From: Flavobacterium branchiophilum NBRC 15030 = ATCC 35035
GTDB taxonomy: Bacteria > Bacteroidota > Bacteroidia > Flavobacteriales > Flavobacteriaceae
Assembly: GCF_002217205.1 (NCBI RefSeq)
Contig: NZ_MUGT01000015.1
Coordinates: 1-43,091, forward strand
Length of the DNA: 43,091 nucleotides
Reading direction: 5' to 3'
This document shows positions 17,609 to 26,254 of the stretch, in pieces. A program made the position numbers and the translations under genes. The notes below the pieces were generated by a model. That model saw only the letters and a list, made by a program, of their open reading frames with translations. It searched no databases and was not told where the DNA came from. Every line of letters starts with the position of its first letter. The stretch's first letter is position 1.

Positions 17609-19168
17609 TTACTGTAAATAAAAAGGAGTTTTTGAATTTACAGTGAATAAATCACTTTGTAATACTGTTGGTACGTTTGTTGAATTTGAAGAATATTCAC
17701 TTGTTGGATATATTAAACGATTTGGTCGCTTCGTCTGAGAAACACCCTGTGGTACTGGAAATTTAGGGTAACCTGTACGTAGATGATCAAAATAAGGTTC
17801 AATACCTGTCCATTGCGATAATGCTAACCATTTCTGAGTCATAATTGCATTAATTTTATCAGTACTTCCAGACCATCCTAAGCCTTGTTTTGAATTAGTA
17901 GTTGCAATATAAGATGCTGCATTCAAAGCAGATAATGTAAAGTCACCAAATCCAGTACTATAAAAATTAAAAGAAGCTGTAATACCTTGATTAAACAGTG
18001 TTTGAGCATTGCCTGCTATATAACCTCTTTGAACAGCTTCTGCTTGAAGGAAATACGATTCAGCTGCTAACATAGCATAAGCATTTCTACCTGTTCCATT
18101 TGCATACCAATCACTTGTAGCAGCACCCCAATATCCATGTACAAAATTATGTAACCTAGATTTTGCAACTGAAGTTTCTGTTCCTTGTATAGCACCAGAA
18201 ACAACACCACCAACTAATGAAAACATTCTTGGACGTCTAGGATCTACTACTCCTGTTGTAACTAAATCAGTTGAAGAAAGTGTACCGTTTAATACTTTTG
18301 CAATAAAATCACCAGCTGCATTTGCTCTATTTGATGAAGTCCAAGCAGTTTGTGCTACATTCGTACCATATACTCTAAATAACGGATTAGATTGAGCAGA
18401 AGTTGCACCTGTAAAACCTGGATTAAATGTTACATCTGAATCAATAAAATTCAACTCTAAAGCTGCAAATCTAGAATTTCTCAGAGCTATTAAAGTTGCA
18501 TCTGTTGTATTTGAAAGTTTTAACAACATTCTTAATTCTATTGTATTGGCATATTTAATCCATTTATTCATATCACCATTAAACACAATATCTTCTCCTT
18601 GAGGAACAATTGCATCTGCGGTAGCATTATTTATCTGTGTTCTAGCATTATCTAATAATAATAATAAATTTTTAAAGATTACTTTATCATCATCATAAGC
18701 TGGTTGACTAATTGCCGTATTAAAAGCTTGAGAATATGGAGCATCACCATACAAGTTAATTATTTTCTCCATTCCTTGAACTTTCATTATTTTAGCTATA
18801 GCTACATGATTAGAAAAATTAGGATAAGCATTTTCAACATCAATAATATCTTGCATATTATCTGTATAAAGATATGTATCTTCCCATAAAAAGTCATAAG
18901 AACCAGAAGTATAATTAAAATTATATGCAACATCTGATGATGTAAAACCTGAATTCAATCCATACGTATAACTCATTTTGTTACCGTACGAATTCATTGA
19001 AATGACCTCCGTATTAAGTAAATTCAATTGAGCAGCAGCTAATCGTTGTGCTGGATTAATTTTATCAATCAAAGGATTGTTTGAAAAATCCTTATTAGGT
19101 TGATCTAAATAATTTTCGCAAGAAAAAAGTGTAGTTACTGCAATTAATGATAAAAATATTTTTTTCAT
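17609..19168 (-). CDS. SusD/RagB-family outer-membrane lipoprotein
   Basis: Surface substrate-capture lipoprotein that forms the lid of a SusC barrel. The 519 residues start with a lipoprotein signal ending in LFSC, cysteine 17 (MKKIFLSLIAVTTLFSCENYLDQPNKDF). The TPR-like helical body includes KIMKVQGMEKIINLYGDAPYSQAF, NGDMNKWIKYANTIELRMLLKL and the C-terminal QKWLALSQWTGIEPYFDHLRTGYP, typical of the SusD-like 2 subgroup. It lies 21 nt after SusC. The adjacent genes encode proteases, not glycoside hydrolases, so the ligand is more likely a peptide, as for RagAB, than a glycan. Confidence 0.93.
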   Translation of the reverse strand: MKKIFLSLIAVTTLFSCENYLDQPNKDFSNNPLIDKINPAQRLAAAQLNLLNTEVISMNSYGNKMSYTYGLNSGFTSSDVAYNFNYTSGSYDFLWEDTYLYTDNMQDIIDVENAYPNFSNHVAIAKIMKVQGMEKIINLYGDAPYSQAFNTAISQPAYDDDKVIFKNLLLLLDNARTQINNATADAIVPQGEDIVFNGDMNKWIKYANTIELRMLLKLSNTTDATLIALRNSRFAALELNFIDSDVTFNPGFTGATSAQSNPLFRVYGTNVAQTAWTSSNRANAAGDFIAKVLNGTLSSTDLVTTGVVDPRRPRMFSLVGGVVSGAIQGTETSVAKSRLHNFVHGYWGAATSDWYANGTGRNAYAMLAAESYFLQAEAVQRGYIAGNAQTLFNQGITASFNFYSTGFGDFTLSALNAASYIATTNSKQGLGWSGSTDKINAIMTQKWLALSQWTGIEPYFDHLRTGYPKFPVPQGVSQTKRPNRLIYPTSEYSSNSTNVPTVLQSDLFTVNSKTPFYLQ

Positions 19169-19189
19169 ATTGTTCTGTTTTATATTTTA

Positions 19190-22100
19190 TTAAAATCCCA
19201 CATTTAATGCAAAACCAAATGTTCTTGTAGATGGATATTGTGCTACTTGTGAAAATCCTGAAGCAGCGGCGTTTGTGTTAGCAGCACTTGTTGCTCTTTT
19301 TGCAGCATTGGTAGTTGTTGCATCATAAACGCTAGATGCTTCTGGATCAGTATAACCCTTATTATTACTAGCTAAAATAATAATCGGATTTCTAGCATTT
19401 ATACTAAATTTTAAACTAGTTAAGCCTAACTTTTCAGTATATTTAGCTGGTAATGAATAACTTAATGAAACTTCTCTTAATTTAAAAGCAGTTGCATCTA
19501 CAACGTTATGAGCACCTAACCCAGCCAATGTATTAGCATAAGCAATACTTCCGTTTGAACCATAACCAGAAGCCGTATATACTGTAGTATTTGGTTGTCC
19601 TGTAGTAGAAAGAACAGAATTTGGATATATAAAACCTTGATTTCTATCATAATCTGCAGTTTCCTCTAAATGTCCAGACCATGTCATATTATATATAGTT
19701 TCAGAAAATAATTTACCTCCTTTTCTATAATCCATAGTAAATGATAAACCAAAACCTTTATAATTAAAATTATTTGTTAATCCCAATGTATAATCTGGTG
19801 TTACTTTACCCAAATTTTGTTGAACTGGATTAACTGAAGGTAATCCTGTTGTAGCATTTATAATTACTCTTCCTTGGTCGTCTCTTAACCAATCTGATCC
19901 TTGTAAGAAAGGAAAAGGTTGTCCTACTGTAGCAACAATTGCACCATTTATATTTGAATTTGCTGCATCGTTTACATTATACAAAGTAACCGTTTTATTA
20001 GAACCTTCTAAACTTACTACTTCATTCCTGTATGTTGAAAAATTTACACTTGTTGTCCAATTAAAATTATCTCTTTTAAAAGGTGCGAAGGTTAAACTCG
20101 CTTCCAATCCTTTTGTTGCTATACTACCAACATTGGCTAATTTAGTTAGATTTCCTGTTGATGAAGATGTAGATACACTACTTATGGCATTTTTTGTATC
20201 CGTTTTAAATGCTGCAAAATCTAATGTAACTTTATCATCAAACATCCCTAAAACAAATCCTGCTTCTATTGTTTTATAGTATTCAGGTTTAATATTTGGA
20301 TCTACATATGAATATTGATCATTAAATGAATTACCGGTGTTTGCATAAGGAAATCCTGTACCTAATGAACCATAATTTAAAACTCTATAATTTGAAACTG
20401 CTTGTGTATTTCCGACACTTGTATAGTTAGCAAAAATTTTCAAATAACTTATTTTTGTTGATGTTAAATCTTTCCATTTTGTTGGCATAAAAGAAACTCC
20501 CGCAGAAGGGTAAAAATAATCTCTATTTCCTGGTAATAATTGAGAAACATGTTCATATCTACCCGTCAAATTAAAAAATAAATAATCTTTAAATGAAAAA
20601 TCTAAATTAGCAAATTCAGCAGTTGAAGTATATTCTGAAACAGAGTTCACCAAACTACTAGGCGAATCTGGACTCAAAACGTTTTGAATATGATACCATC
20701 CTGGTATATCTAAATTTTGTCCCCCTTGAGATATAGTATTTGAAGTGTTTTTTATCATATTATGACCTATCAAACCACTAAATGATAAATTCTCTGCTAA
20801 ATCATATTTTAAATCTAACATTAAATCGCCATAAAAATTTCGTGAATTTTGAACGAATTGATAAAAACTTGATACTTGCCCTATAGAACCAACACCTTCT
20901 GGTATAGTTTCAATGAGTTCATTTTGATAAGAAATTTGTTTATTTATTGTATTTCTAATTCCAGCATTATATTTTAATGTTAAATTTTTATTAACCTTAA
21001 ATGATATATTTGCTGCTGTATTATAAAAATCTATATTTTCTTCTAATCTATTATTATCCCTTCTCCAAAATGGATTATTATAATATACTGTCCAACCTGC
21101 TTGACCGTCACCATTATCAAATAATCCTATTGGAATATTAGCAGCACCTTGTTGTAATTCCAAAAGTGTTGTTCCTGCATTAGATTGATTAGTTTTAGAT
21201 GTTCTATAATTAAATTGTCCATCTACTGACCATCTTTTGCCACTTACACCACCTTTAAATAAAAAATTACTTCTTTTAAAATTGTCTCCTTTAACAACAA
21301 AATCTCTCAATTGATTATCAGCACTAAAATTAGCATAAGCATTTTCAGACCCCATTCTAATTGTAACTCCATTTTGTATAATACTCCCAGATTTATAGAA
21401 TTGTTTCAAATTGTCTTTAATTCCAGTATATGGTGCTTGAATATATGTACCATTTGGTTGAAGTAATCCGACTGGTCTTATTGAACCATCAAACAATTCT
21501 CCCCATCCGCCATTTTCAACTTGATCCCATGCACCACTCCATCCTTGACCATATTTTAATTGTTTTTTAGGGACAAAAGAAATTGTTTCAAAATCAACTG
21601 CAGAATTATATTCAACTGAAACTTTTTCTCCCTTTATGGCTTTCTTTGTTGTTACAACTATTACTCCTCCAACACCTAATTCTCCATAAATTGCAGCACC
21701 TTGTGCACCCTTTATAACATTCACGCTTTCTATCATCGAAGGAGGCATTGAAGCAAAATTTTGTGCATTTGAAGGTACACCATCAATTATAATTAAAGCA
21801 TCGCCAGAAGTCGAAAATGATATTGGTGTTCTTAATTTAACGGTGGTATTACCATTAACTCCATTAGATACATTATTAATTTGTAAACCCGCAACTTTTC
21901 CAGTCAAACTTCTTATTGCATTTGGATTAGCTGCAGCTCCCATTTCTTTAGCTGAAATTACAGTAAATGAATTTGTTACTTCATCTTTCTTTTTCTTAAT
22001 ACCTAATGATCCTGTTACTACAACAGTCTCTAATTCCTTACCAGAGGCTAATTTTACATTATAATTGTTTGAAGCACCAACTTTAACAGTTGAATTGTTC

Positions 22101-22330
22101 ATTCCAACATAAGAAAAAACTAAAACATCGCCTTGTTTGACTTTAATAGTATATTTCCCATCTAAATCTGTTTGTGTGCTGTTTTTAGTTCCTTGAACTA
22201 CAACATTTGCACCAGGTAATGTACCCGTAGCATCAGACACTACACCCGTAACAGTTTTCTCTTGTGCAAACGAAAACTGCATTGCCAACGCTAACAATAG
22301 CGTATAAATCCATTTGAATTTTGATCTCAT
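19190..22330 (-). CDS. SusC/RagA-family TonB-linked outer-membrane transporter
   Basis: TonB-dependent barrel that imports the ligand captured by the adjacent SusD. I place the start at 22330 (MRSKFKWIYTLLLALAMQFSFAQ), giving 1046 residues and a clean signal peptide. The in-frame Met 10 codons upstream only adds a polar stretch before it. Next come a carboxypeptidase-D-like domain (KTVTGVVSDATGTLPGANVVV, TDLDGKYTIKVKQGDVLVFSYVG), a plug domain (VISAKEMGAAANPNAIRSL, GDALIIIDGVP, IESVNVIKGAQGAAIYGELG) and a long barrel ending in TRTFGFALNVGF. Plug features match the SusC/RagA class. No polysaccharide-degrading genes are adjacent. Confidence 0.95.
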   Translation of the reverse strand: MRSKFKWIYTLLLALAMQFSFAQEKTVTGVVSDATGTLPGANVVVQGTKNSTQTDLDGKYTIKVKQGDVLVFSYVGMNNSTVKVGASNNYNVKLASGKELETVVVTGSLGIKKKKDEVTNSFTVISAKEMGAAANPNAIRSLTGKVAGLQINNVSNGVNGNTTVKLRTPISFSTSGDALIIIDGVPSNAQNFASMPPSMIESVNVIKGAQGAAIYGELGVGGVIVVTTKKAIKGEKVSVEYNSAVDFETISFVPKKQLKYGQGWSGAWDQVENGGWGELFDGSIRPVGLLQPNGTYIQAPYTGIKDNLKQFYKSGSIIQNGVTIRMGSENAYANFSADNQLRDFVVKGDNFKRSNFLFKGGVSGKRWSVDGQFNYRTSKTNQSNAGTTLLELQQGAANIPIGLFDNGDGQAGWTVYYNNPFWRRDNNRLEENIDFYNTAANISFKVNKNLTLKYNAGIRNTINKQISYQNELIETIPEGVGSIGQVSSFYQFVQNSRNFYGDLMLDLKYDLAENLSFSGLIGHNMIKNTSNTISQGGQNLDIPGWYHIQNVLSPDSPSSLVNSVSEYTSTAEFANLDFSFKDYLFFNLTGRYEHVSQLLPGNRDYFYPSAGVSFMPTKWKDLTSTKISYLKIFANYTSVGNTQAVSNYRVLNYGSLGTGFPYANTGNSFNDQYSYVDPNIKPEYYKTIEAGFVLGMFDDKVTLDFAAFKTDTKNAISSVSTSSSTGNLTKLANVGSIATKGLEASLTFAPFKRDNFNWTTSVNFSTYRNEVVSLEGSNKTVTLYNVNDAANSNINGAIVATVGQPFPFLQGSDWLRDDQGRVIINATTGLPSVNPVQQNLGKVTPDYTLGLTNNFNYKGFGLSFTMDYRKGGKLFSETIYNMTWSGHLEETADYDRNQGFIYPNSVLSTTGQPNTTVYTASGYGSNGSIAYANTLAGLGAHNVVDATAFKLREVSLSYSLPAKYTEKLGLTSLKFSINARNPIIILASNNKGYTDPEASSVYDATTTNAAKRATSAANTNAAASGFSQVAQYPSTRTFGFALNVGF

Positions 22331-22454
22331 ACTTTTTTTATTTGAGTTAGTATTATGCAAACTTCTTAATTATTTCTTAATTAACCAAATATTAACACTC
22401 TTTTTTGTGTTTTTTTGAAATAATATTTTTTTATAAGGTTATAGTTTTTAATAA

Positions 22455-22481
22455 TTGTTTAAAATTTATTATCTATTTTTG
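22455..22481 (+). promoter_or_regulatory. Probable rnhB promoter
   Basis: TTG at 22455-22457, a 16-nt spacer and TATTTTTG at 22474-22481 resemble the Bacteroidota consensus, with slightly short spacing. The start codon at 22501 follows 19 nt later, which also argues against the longer upstream reading frame. Confidence 0.45.
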
Positions 22482-22500
22482 CCAAATATTCTATTTTCCA

Positions 22501-23175
22501 ATGCTCAAATCCCATTATTACTCCATAATACTTGAAGCTGGCACAGATGAAGCTGGAAGGGGGTGCTTGGCTGGGCCTGTTACGGCTGCCGCAGTGATTA
22601 ATCCCAATATATCTTTGGATATTGAGGCTGATTTGGATACAACTTATTGGTCTAAAATGAATGATTCCAAACAAATGTCGGAAAAAAATCGATTTTTTTT
22701 GAGACCTATTATCGAAAAACTGGCTGTTGCTCATGCAGTTACTCATATTGAACCAAACATTATTGACGAAATCAATATTTTGAACGCTTCTTTATTGGCC
22801 ATGAGAACTTGTATAGACAAATTAGAGCCACAACCTATATATATTATAGTAGATGGCAATAGGCCTTTAATCAAAAGTCCCATGGATGAAAATGGCATGA
22901 GACACTATAACAACATTCCTTTTTCGAGTATTATAAAAGGTGATGCAAACTATTTGAGTATTGCTGCGGCTTCTATTTTGGCCAAAACTTATCGTGATGA
23001 TTATATGAATGTGATACACGAAGAATATCCGATGTATCATTGGGATAAAAACAAAGGATACCCAACAAAAGACCACCGAGAAGCCATAGCCAAATATGGT
23101 TTATCGCCCTATCATCGAAAAAGTTTTAAATTAAAATCCGACAACGCCATACAATTGGGTTTAGATTTTCAATAA
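22501..23175 (+). CDS. rnhB: Ribonuclease HII
   Basis: Endonuclease that cuts RNA in RNA-DNA hybrids and starts removal of ribonucleotides from DNA. The 224-residue protein carries the metal-binding [14 protein letters not shown] (D16, E17), [10 protein letters not shown] VDGNRPL, and [21 protein letters not shown] with the third acidic residue. The start is set at 22501, directly before the conserved domain. The frame stays open upstream to 22405, but that part would begin before the promoter and has no family match. It is convergent with gldC. Confidence 0.96.
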   Translation: MLKSHYYSIILEAGTDEAGRGCLAGPVTAAAVINPNISLDIEADLDTTYWSKMNDSKQMSEKNRFFLRPIIEKLAVAHAVTHIEPNIIDEINILNASLLAMRTCIDKLEPQPIYIIVDGNRPLIKSPMDENGMRHYNNIPFSSIIKGDANYLSIAAASILAKTYRDDYMNVIHEEYPMYHWDKNKGYPTKDHREAIAKYGLSPYHRKSFKLKSDNAIQLGLDFQ

Positions 23176-23196
23176 TATATAGGTGTAATAGTAAAT

Positions 23197-23526
23197 TTAT
23201 AATTGTAATTTTTCTGCAAAATAATCACAAAAATCTTTCATTGTAGCCGCCATTTTTTCGTCGCCAGTAGCACGTTGAAAGGTGTCGGACATAGCCACAA
23301 GAGTTTGATGAAAAAACATTTTCATTTCGTCCACTGGCATATCTTTTGTCCAAAGGTCTATTCGCAACGACTCTTTTGCCTTACTATCCCAAATAGATAG
23401 CATGATAGCTTTTGACTCTTCCATAGAAACACCGCCGTCTCGGGCTGTCCAAAACAATTTTTCGGGTACTCTGTTTTCGTCTAAATCAATTAAAAATTTT
23501 ATTTCGGAAGTATTTGAATCGTTCAT
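23197..23526 (-). CDS. gldC: Gliding motility protein GldC
   Basis: A 109-residue cytosolic protein of flavobacterial gliding loci (SEIKFLIDLDENRVPEKLFWTARDGGV, KAIMLSIWDSKAKESLRIDLWTKDMPVDEMK). In Flavobacterium johnsoniae, gldC mutants have reduced but not abolished gliding, and GldC supports GldB. Length and sequence are typical. Its ATG overlaps the gldB stop codon by one base (TAATG), so translation is coupled. Confidence 0.95.
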   Translation of the reverse strand: MNDSNTSEIKFLIDLDENRVPEKLFWTARDGGVSMEESKAIMLSIWDSKAKESLRIDLWTKDMPVDEMKMFFHQTLVAMSDTFQRATGDEKMAATMKDFCDYFAEKLQL

Positions 23527-24488
23527 TATTTTTTGGGTTTATATTTAGATTTTTCAAAAATAGCTTTGGCATCCATTGCCATGACGTCAGTTAGTTTGGT
23601 ATCGTTATTTTCCATATAAGACCTTACGATTTGCCAGCCTATCCAAGCACCTACACTACCAGGCGATTCGTTGTCTATTTCTAAATAAAATTTAGAAAAT
23701 GGGGCAGGATTTACAAATCGAGGGGCCAATTTTGGATCGGTGTCATATAATAAATTATTGTCTATAAAAAACCGCCAAATATAGTTTTCGTTTTCCAAAC
23801 ACCAATTGATTTGTTCTTTTTTATATCCCATTTTGTCTTCGTCTGTCATATTGGGCAAAAATTTGTCTTTCATATACAATATTTTTCCAGCATATATCAT
23901 ATAGGATAGCAAATCTTTGTTGGATGGTGGTGCTATTTTTTGAATGGCAAAATTCTCAACTAAATCGGCAGGAATGCGCTGTGGTTCAAAATTTTGTTTG
24001 ATATAATCAGGAAATTCATTTTGGTAAAAGCGATGGTCTTTGCCTAAATACAATTCAAGCGGAACAAGTATAATACTATCCGCATATATTGTTTTAAAAT
24101 TGTAATCCATTTCAGAAATAAGTGTAATTACTTTTGGATTTTGCGATTTAGGATAATAATATTTTATATGTTGTACTACATTTTCAATATCCGATTGCAA
24201 TTTATCTGTATTGGGATATTTTTTTTGCACTTCCTTATAAAGTTCTTGCCAAAGTGGATTTGTCATTTTATTAGTCCAAACGGTATCAGGATTTCCGGCT
24301 GGGAAAAAATAAGGAAATTCAAGTTTTAATTTAGTCAAATTTGAGGGTTTTGATTCAAAAAATAATTTATCAAAACGAGTAATCTTAATGTTTACAACCG
24401 TTTTTTCAATGTCTTTTTCGTCTTTTGATTTATGATTACATGAATTAAGAAATAATGCCAATGCAATTAAAAAAAATATTTTTTTCAT
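23526..24488 (-). CDS. gldB: Gliding motility lipoprotein GldB
   Basis: A 320-residue lipoprotein needed for gliding and T9SS function in Flavobacterium. The signal ends in LNSC with lipidated cysteine 17 (MKKIFFLIALALFLNSCNHKS). Family blocks include ITRFDKLFFESKP, FPYFFPAGNPDTVWTNKM, and GSVGAWIGWQIVRSYMENN near the C terminus. It is the first gene of gldB-gldC, and diverges from nadE, the same arrangement known in other Flavobacteria. Its presence agrees with the T9SS-sorted proteases elsewhere in the window. Confidence 0.95.
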   Translation of the reverse strand: MKKIFFLIALALFLNSCNHKSKDEKDIEKTVVNIKITRFDKLFFESKPSNLTKLKLEFPYFFPAGNPDTVWTNKMTNPLWQELYKEVQKKYPNTDKLQSDIENVVQHIKYYYPKSQNPKVITLISEMDYNFKTIYADSIILVPLELYLGKDHRFYQNEFPDYIKQNFEPQRIPADLVENFAIQKIAPPSNKDLLSYMIYAGKILYMKDKFLPNMTDEDKMGYKKEQINWCLENENYIWRFFIDNNLLYDTDPKLAPRFVNPAPFSKFYLEIDNESPGSVGAWIGWQIVRSYMENNDTKLTDVMAMDAKAIFEKSKYKPKK

Positions 24489-24730
24489 TATTTTAAATAA
24501 AAATTTGTTTTATTAATTTATTTTTTTGTTAATTTGTACTATAATTAATTTTCTTTTTAATACTAATCAATATAATTATGTATCAAAAAGTCTTTTTGCC
24601 TTAAAAAAGTTATTGTCTGAACAGAACTTTTATATATAAAATAAGCTTTGTAATCCTATATTAAGGAAGCTGATAAACAAATGATTATTTTTGCAAATAT
24701 ACAAAGCGAATTTTTAAAAAATAAAACATT

Positions 24731-25522
24731 ATGACAAAAAAGAGTAAATTAAATATTGAATTAGTCAATAAAAATATAGTAGCATGGTTGAAAGACTATG
24801 CAACGAATGCAAAAATGAACGGATTTGTAGTTGGCATTTCGGGTGGTATTGATTCTGCCGTTACCTCTACATTATGTGCACAAACAGGATTGGAAGTATT
24901 GTGTGTAGAAATGCCCATCCACCAAGACCCCAACCAGGTGAGTAGAGGCAAAAAACATATTGACGATTTAAAAAATAGGTTTTCAAATGTTTCCTCAAAG
25001 TTGGCAGATTTGACACCCGTTTTTGAAACATTTAAAAATCAAGTGCATCAAGAAGTGGCCGATGACAAACAACAATTAGCATTAGCCAATTCAAGATCTA
25101 GGTTAAGAATGACAACTTTGTATTATTATGCAGGTATCTATGGATTATTGGTTGCTGGTACGGGCAACAAAGTTGAAGATTTTGGTGTTGGCTTTTTTAC
25201 AAAATATGGAGATGGTGGTGTGGATTTAAGTCCGATTGCCGATTTAATGAAATCAGACGTTTACGAATTGGCATCATATTTAGGAATCGATGAAAAAATA
25301 CAAAAAGCAGCCCCAACAGATGGCCTTTTTGGAGACGAAAGAACCGATGAGCAACAGCTTGGAGCTACTTATGAGGAACTTGAGTGGGCTATGTTGTTCA
25401 TTGAAAACAATAATAATAAAGAAATACTCACAGAAAGAGAACAAAAAGTTTTGGAAATTTATAAGAAATTAAATACTACTAACAAACATAAAATGAGAGA
25501 AATTCCCGTTTTTAGACTTTAA
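24731..25522 (+). CDS. nadE: NH3-dependent NAD+ synthetase
   Basis: Last step of NAD synthesis: amidation of deamido-NAD with ammonia and ATP. The 263-residue protein has the PP-loop GISGGIDSAV (SGGIDS at 37-42), ANSRSRLRMTTLYYYA, AGTGNKVEDFGVGFFTKYGDGGVDLSPIADLMKSDVYELA, and APTDGLFGDERTDEQQLGATYEELE. There is no nitrilase domain, so it uses free ammonia. A -7-like TATTTTTG lies at 24686-24693. It diverges from gldB. Confidence 0.97.
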   Translation: MTKKSKLNIELVNKNIVAWLKDYATNAKMNGFVVGISGGIDSAVTSTLCAQTGLEVLCVEMPIHQDPNQVSRGKKHIDDLKNRFSNVSSKLADLTPVFETFKNQVHQEVADDKQQLALANSRSRLRMTTLYYYAGIYGLLVAGTGNKVEDFGVGFFTKYGDGGVDLSPIADLMKSDVYELASYLGIDEKIQKAAPTDGLFGDERTDEQQLGATYEELEWAMLFIENNNNKEILTEREQKVLEIYKKLNTTNKHKMREIPVFRL

Positions 25523-25553
25523 TCGTTTTTTTTTAACTTTTTAACGATAAAAA

Positions 25554-25585
25554 TTTGTTTAGTAATATTTTATTATTTACATTTG
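25554..25585 (+). promoter_or_regulatory. Promoter of the response regulator gene
   Basis: TTTG at 25554-25557, a 20-nt spacer and TACATTTG at 25578-25585 give a good match to the Bacteroidota consensus. The start codon is 39 nt downstream, so the regulator is probably transcribed independently of nadE. Confidence 0.65.
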
Positions 25586-25624
25586 TAATCAAATTCTACT
25601 TATTAATAATTAAATGATAATACT

Positions 25625-26254
25625 ATGATTAAAGTTTGTATTGCCGACAATTTTCCTATAGTGCATTATGCAACTAAGGCGTATTTTAAAGACAGCATTG
25701 ATGTTACTTTGGTAGCCAATGTTAATTCATTTGCAGAAGCAAAAGCTGCAATAACACAATTCGATTACAATGTACTTGTAATTGATTTGAACATTCATGA
25801 TTTGTCAAGTATTTTGGAAATCAAAGCTATGTTGAAAGACGATCCACAAATTAAAGTGGTTATCTACAGTGCTCTTTCAGAAAACATGTATGCTCCAAAT
25901 GCTTTGAAAATTGGTGTTAAAGGGTATGTTTCAAAAACAGAGCCTATCGAAAAATTAAGAAATGCAATTATCAGAGTGGCTCAAGGGGAAATCTTCGTTA
26001 GCGATGATATCCTTGAAACGATTGAAACTAATGCAAAAACTCCAAAAAGCGAAAGATTATTCAAAAAATTATCAACTCGCGAAATAGAAGTTTTACGTTA
26101 TTTCAGTGCAGGTAAGAAAAACAAAGAGATTGCTCAAATTCTAGACCTTAACGAAAAAACTATTGGTACATACAAATTGCGTTTGTTGCAAAAATTAGAT
26201 GTTACCAATTTAGTTGATTTGGTACACAAAGCTAAAGATTTAAAAATAGTTTAA
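25625..26254 (+). CDS. LuxR/NarL-family response regulator
   Basis: A 209-residue two-domain transcription factor. The receiver has acidic D8, phosphoacceptor D54 in VLVIDLNIHDL, the switch Ser in YSALSE and Lys in GYVSKTEP. A C-terminal LuxR-type HTH follows: KLSTREIEVLRYFSAGKKNKEIAQILDLNEKTIGTYKLRLLQKL. No sensor kinase is adjacent, so it is an orphan here. It lies between nadE and dnaG, with its TAA overlapping the dnaG TAA on the other strand. Targets are unknown. Confidence 0.93.
   Translation: MIKVCIADNFPIVHYATKAYFKDSIDVTLVANVNSFAEAKAAITQFDYNVLVIDLNIHDLSSILEIKAMLKDDPQIKVVIYSALSENMYAPNALKIGVKGYVSKTEPIEKLRNAIIRVAQGEIFVSDDILETIETNAKTPKSERLFKKLSTREIEVLRYFSAGKKNKEIAQILDLNEKTIGTYKLRLLQKLDVTNLVDLVHKAKDLKIV

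Noticed and set aside
22405..22500. 32-residue N-terminal extension of RNase HII
   Set aside because: It precedes the promoter-like element and adds a Phe/Ile-rich stretch not expected in this cytosolic enzyme.
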